Of a stretch of DNA of 64,000 nucleotides, positions 60,725 to 64,000 are shown piece after piece (the first letter of the stretch is position 1; each line of letters starts with the position of its first letter). The stretch is from positions 41,279 through 105,278 of the forward strand of contig CABRFA010000001.1 of the NCBI GenBank assembly GCA_902470065.1, in the 5' to 3' direction. Position numbers and translations under genes: made by a program. This DNA is from an uncultured Collinsella sp. Lineage in GTDB: Bacteria; Actinomycetota; Coriobacteriia; Coriobacteriales; Coriobacteriaceae. The notes under the pieces were generated by a model, which was given only the letters and a program-made list of their open reading frames with translations, did not search any database and had not been told where the DNA came from.

Positions 60725-62617
60725 TTACTGCTGCTTGGGCATCAGCGGATTCTCGCGCGTGAGGAGATTCATAAACTCCTCGCCCGTGATCGTCTCCTTC
60801 TTGTACAGATAACGAGCCAGCTCGTGGAGCTTAAACTTGTTCTCCTTCAGAATCTGCAGAGCGCGATCGTGCGCATCCTCGATCAGCTTGGCGACAATCG
60901 CGTCCACGCGCTCGGCCGTACCGGGGGCGCAGGTGAGCGACGTGTCCTGGTTGAGGTACGCATTCTGAACGGTACCGAGCGCCATCATGCCAAACTCATC
61001 GGACATACCAAAGCGCGTCACCATGTTACGGGCGAGCTTGGTGGCCTGCTCGATATCGTTGGCCGCGCCGGTCGTCATCTCGCCAAAGATGAGCTCCTCG
61101 GCTGCACGGCCACCGCAATAGACGGCGAGCTTGTCCAGGACCTCCTGGCGTGTGGTCAGGAAGCGCTCGTCCTCCTCGACCTGCATGGTGTAGCCCAGAG
61201 CACCGCTCGTACGCGGCACGATGGTGATCTTCGTGACCGGCGCAGAGCCCTTCTGGCGAGCGGCAACGATGGCATGGCCGATCTCGTGGTAAGAAACGAC
61301 CTGTTTCTCGTGGTCAGACAGCACCGTTGACTTGCGCTGCTGACCGGCGATAACGACCTCCACCGACTCCTCAAAGTCGTCCTGCGTGGCGCGTTTGCGA
61401 CCCTCACGGACGGCGCGCAGGGCACCCTCGTTGATGATATTGGCCAGGTCAGCGCCCGAGGCACCGGGCGTGGCGCGGGCAATCGCGGTCAGGTCAATCG
61501 GCGGCTGCGTCTTCACGCTCTTGGCATGCAGCTCGAGGATGTTCTTACGGCCAGTCAGGTCGGGCAGCTCAACGGGGATACGGCGGTCAAAACGACCGGG
61601 GCGCAACAGGGCCGGGTCAAGGCTATCGGGGCGGTTGGTAGCAGCGAGAACGACAATACCCTTATGGTTATCGAAGCCGTCCATCTCGGTCAGCAGCTGG
61701 TTGAGCGTCTGCTCGCGCTCGTCGTTGCCACTAAAGCCACCGCCATCGCGCTTCTTGCCGATGGTATCGATCTCATCGATAAAGACGATACACGGGGCCT
61801 TTTCCTTGGCCTGCTTAAACAGGTCACGAACCTTGGCGGCGCCGCGGCCGACAAACATCTCGACGAACTCAGAACCAGAAATACTAAAGAACGGCACGCC
61901 TGCCTCGCCGGCCACAGCCTTGGCGAGCAGGGTTTTACCGGTACCCGGAGGGCCGACAAGGAGGGCACCGCGCGGCAGCTTGGCGCCGATCTCCTCGTAG
62001 CGCTGCGGCTTCTCCAGAAAGTCGACGACCTCCTTGAGGGACTCCTTGGCCTCTTCCTGGCCGGCAACATCCTTAAAGGTCACGCCCACGTCCTTGGAGG
62101 CGATCACGCGCGCGCCGGACTTGCCCAGTCCGCCGCCACCAAAACCACCGCCGCCAAAGTTCATCGACGGGCCGTCATCGCCCATAGCCTTCTTCATGCG
62201 GCGGTTAAGCCACCAACCGATGAGGAAGAAAATCGCAATGGGAAGAATGAGCGTGAGCAGGTAGTAGGTCATCAGACCCGAGTTCTTATCGGGAACGACC
62301 GACTCAAGCGAGGCGCCAGATTCAAGCACGCGATCGGTAAAACCCGCATCATTCGGCACACCGGTCGTCTTGTAGGCGATGTTCTCGTCCTCGCCCTTCT
62401 TGGTGTAATAAATCGAGTAATCGTCCGTGTTGTACTCGACCTTGTCGACACTCTTCTTATCGAGCGCTTTGACAAACGTCGAGTAATCGGTCTTCGTAAT
62501 CTGCTGCGTGTGACCGATGTTAGGGAACAGAACGGTCGAGAGCACGAGGTAGACGACGAAGGCGATGAGCACGTAGAGGATCATATTCCGTCTACGTTTG
62601 TTGTCATCCATCTCCAT
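60725..62617 (-). CDS. ftsH: ATP-dependent zinc metalloprotease FtsH
   Basis: A membrane AAA+ protease of about 630 aa that degrades damaged membrane and regulatory proteins. It has an N-terminal helix ([19 protein letters not shown]), an external domain, a second helix ([19 protein letters not shown]), a Gly-rich linker, Walker [11 protein letters not shown], Walker [12 protein letters not shown], the second region of homology with [18 protein letters not shown], and the zinc site [12 protein letters not shown] prefer the ATG at 62617 (MEMDDNKRR), which has GGAG upstream; the ATG at 62632 has no such site. Confidence 0.94.
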   Translation of the reverse strand: MEMDDNKRRRNMILYVLIAFVVYLVLSTVLFPNIGHTQQITKTDYSTFVKALDKKSVDKVEYNTDDYSIYYTKKGEDENIAYKTTGVPNDAGFTDRVLESGASLESVVPDKNSGLMTYYLLTLILPIAIFFLIGWWLNRRMKKAMGDDGPSMNFGGGGFGGGGLGKSGARVIASKDVGVTFKDVAGQEEAKESLKEVVDFLEKPQRYEEIGAKLPRGALLVGPPGTGKTLLAKAVAGEAGVPFFSISGSEFVEMFVGRGAAKVRDLFKQAKEKAPCIVFIDEIDTIGKKRDGGGFSGNDEREQTLNQLLTEMDGFDNHKGIVVLAATNRPDSLDPALLRPGRFDRRIPVELPDLTGRKNILELHAKSVKTQPPIDLTAIARATPGASGADLANIINEGALRAVREGRKRATQDDFEESVEVVIAGQQRKSTVLSDHEKQVVSYHEIGHAIVAARQKGSAPVTKITIVPRTSGALGYTMQVEEDERFLTTRQEVLDKLAVYCGGRAAEELIFGEMTTGAANDIEQATKLARNMVTRFGMSDEFGMMALGTVQNAYLNQDTSLTCAPGTAERVDAIVAKLIEDAHDRALQILKENKFKLHELARYLYKKETITGEEFMNLLTRENPLMPKQQ

Positions 62618-62709
62618 CTGCTTGAACTCCATCTACTGGGGTTGATAATGCTATCTAGAATACCCAACCAGGACGGCGATAAACCGACGCCGGGCACGAA
62701 AGGACAGAG

Positions 62710-63195
62710 ATGGCATCACTGGAAGTCGGCAAGGTTCAGATCTATACGGGCGACGGCAAGGGCAAAACAACGGCTGCGTTGGGGCTCGCGCTGCGCGCCA
62801 CGGGATTTGGCTTCAACATACTTATGCTGCAGTTTGCAAAGAAGCTGCACTGCGCCGAACACGATGCCGCGCCGCGCCTGGGACTGCGCATTGTGCAGGC
62901 CGATCGCGACACGCCCGAAGCCTGTGCCGCACAGATCATGGAGCTGGCGCGCGAGCAGATTAGCCAGGTCGACTTGCTGATCTTGGATGAGCTGGGAGAA
63001 GCCATGCGGCGGGGCTTTGTGACGCGCGAAGATGTCGAAGCGTTGATCGCGATGAAACCAACCACCACGGAGCTCGTGCTCACCGGCCGCGGCCTGCTGC
63101 CCCTCGCCGACCTTGCCGACCTAGTAACCGAAATGCGCCCCGTCAAACACTACTTTGACGAAGGCCTCCTAGCCCGCCAAGGCATCGAATACTAA
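62710..63195 (+). CDS. cobO: Cob(I)alamin adenosyltransferase (CobA/BtuR/CobO type)
   Basis: A 161-aa ATP:corrinoid adenosyltransferase that adds the upper adenosyl ligand. It has a P-loop GDGKGKTTAALGLALRA at about 15-31, LMLQFAKK, LLILDELGEAMRRGF and LVLTGRGLLPLADLADLVTEM in parts, all typical. Classical members have about 190-200 residues, so this is a short form lacking the N-terminal arm. AAAGGA lies upstream of the ATG. It is divergent from ftsH and 44 kb from the cbi/cob operon, which has no adenosyltransferase of its own in the window. Confidence 0.92.
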   Translation: MASLEVGKVQIYTGDGKGKTTAALGLALRATGFGFNILMLQFAKKLHCAEHDAAPRLGLRIVQADRDTPEACAAQIMELAREQISQVDLLILDELGEAMRRGFVTREDVEALIAMKPTTTELVLTGRGLLPLADLADLVTEMRPVKHYFDEGLLARQGIEY

Positions 63196-63208
63196 TTGAT
63201 CCAAAGGG

Positions 63209-63268
63209 GACGGAGGAAAACGGATCATCGACATCAAGACGGAGAGAAGTGATCCGTTTTCCTCCGTC
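63209..63268. repeat. Perfect 19-bp inverted repeat between two convergent genes
   Basis: GACGGAGGAAAACGGATCA (63209-63227) and its exact reverse complement (63250-63268) enclose 22 bases. There is no T-run, so it is either a weak bidirectional terminator or a short interspersed palindrome like the others in this window. Confidence 0.8.
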
Positions 63269-63280
63269 ACCAAGGGATCA

Positions 63281-63952
63281 TTAGGCAGTGGCGCGGCCGA
63301 GCCAGTTGCCGCTGTGGTGGTAGATGGTGAACATCGTAGCCGTGATGAGCCAGGTTACGGGGTAAACCAGCAGCAGGTGCTCAAGTGACGGATCGAACGG
63401 CATAATCGCAAACACCCAGATCACCCTGAGCACGACGGTGCCAAAAATCGTGAGCAGCATGGGCTGCAAGCTCACGCCGGCACCGCGGATAGAGCCTGAC
63501 GCGTTCTCGATAATCGAGAAAATCGCGTAGAACGGCGCGATAAAGTGAAGAATCGTCGTGGTGTACGCCGAAATCGAAGCATCATCGACAAACAGACGCG
63601 ACAACGGACCCGAAAACACCAGCAGCACGGCAGACAGGCCACCAATGAGCATAAACGACAGCACGAGCGACGTATGGTAGCCCTTGCGCATGCGCTCGTA
63701 GTTGCGCGCGCCAAAGTTCTGTGCCGAGAACGTGGTGATCGACACGCCGAGCGCCTCGGTAACCATCCAGACGATGCCATCCAAGCGGCCCGAAAGACCC
63801 CACGCCGTGGTGACATCGGCACCAAACGAGTTGACCGACACCTGAATCAAAACGTTGGAAATCGAATACGCAGCAGACTGAAAGCCAAGCGGCAGACCAC
63901 ACGAGATCATGCTCTTACAAATGCCAGGATCAATGCCGAGTTTGGACAGACA
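63281..63952 (-). pseudogene. MATE-family efflux transporter, C-terminal half only
   Basis: MATE proteins have about 450 residues and 12 helices; here only the second half is readable. It includes MISCGLPLGFQSAAYSISNVLIQVSV in pieces (the start of helix 7), FSAQNFGARNYERMRKGY (the second MATE repeat's conserved QNxGA), and helices to the end. Homology runs upstream of the first ATG (63910) through SKLGIDPGICKS and then meets a TAG at 63955-63953. The N-terminal half does not follow in the remaining bases. It is thus broken by a stop or by an insertion whose end lies near 63950; the window ends too soon to tell. Confidence 0.65.
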
Positions 63953-63954
63953 CT

Positions 63955-64000
63955 ATGACCCAATCCGAGGGCACTAAAAAGATAGGAGCCCCCGCTCGTG
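63955..64000 (+). CDS. Possible start of an insertion-sequence reading frame
   Basis: A plus-strand frame beginning MTQSEGTKKIGAPAR runs to the window end. It starts right where the MATE homology stops on the other strand. The TGGACAGACAC just before it (63943-63953) resembles an insertion-sequence end, but this cannot be confirmed from 46 bases. Confidence 0.25.
   Translation, partial: MTQSEGTKKIGAPAR

Noticed and set aside
63545..63958. 137-codon plus-strand frame near the right edge
   Set aside because: Antisense to the MATE remnant; Arg/His-rich, no motifs.
1..64000. CRISPR array, prophage or classical defence system
   Set aside because: No regularly spaced direct repeats, cas, phage structural, restriction or toxin-antitoxin genes could be recognised.

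Overview
The window looks like a chromosome segment of a gut Coriobacteriia bacterium, most likely Collinsella or a close relative. The support is the high-GC coding style, the order alaS-ruvX-mltG-yqeG-aroK-aroB-pepP-efp-asp23-nusB-xseB-tlyA-nadK-recN, an actinobacterial style of ileS T-box leader, and many short palindromic intergenic elements. The assignment is inference from gene content; no database search was possible.

Region 1 (1-12.5 kb, minus strand) is a compact anaerobic (cobalt-early) cobalamin operon. In transcription order it is cbiF, cbiD, a cbiL remnant, cbiG, cbiH, cbiET, cbiA, cobT, cobU, cobS, a CobU-like/histidine-phosphatase fusion, cbiB, cobD and the start of cbiP. Most junctions overlap by 1-8 bases. 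cbiL is reduced to its first residues joined to its C-terminal third. cbiC and cbiJ are not in the window and may lie past the left edge.

Region 2 (12.67-18.44 kb, plus strand) diverges from it. A TTGACA-17-TATCAT promoter and a cobalamin riboswitch lead into a Tat-type lipoprotein CbiK cobaltochelatase, a small lipoprotein, a lipoprotein substrate-binding protein with an extra N-terminal domain, a FecCD permease and an ABC ATPase with an unexplained C-terminal domain. Together this looks like a surface cobalt or corrinoid/tetrapyrrole capture system. Regions 1 and 2 are visibly richer in GCG/CGC codons than the rest and may be an acquired island ending near 18.44 kb.

Region 3 (18.5-32.3 kb) holds a radical SAM gene and a TetR regulator that share an operator sequence, a flippase-like membrane protein, two identical tRNA-Glu(CTC) genes beside the CCA-adding enzyme, and a fructose PTS region: two PfkB kinases, ptsI, ptsH, fruA and a divergent RpiR regulator.

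Region 4 (32.3-55.4 kb, almost all minus strand) is housekeeping: recN, nadK, tlyA, xseB, nusB, asp23, efp, pepP, a degenerate aroB homologue, aroK, yqeG, mltG, ruvX and alaS. It continues with an AI-2E exporter, a SigB/F-type sigma factor with a degenerate RsbW-like partner, rarA, a dGTPase, a small prepilin peptidase, a membrane glycosyltransferase, rluD and lspA.

Region 5 (55.4-64 kb) has ileS behind a T-box attenuator, a glycerol-dehydrogenase-like enzyme, a DUF523 protein, ftsH, a cobalamin adenosyltransferase and a truncated MATE gene that may be broken by a mobile element at the right edge.
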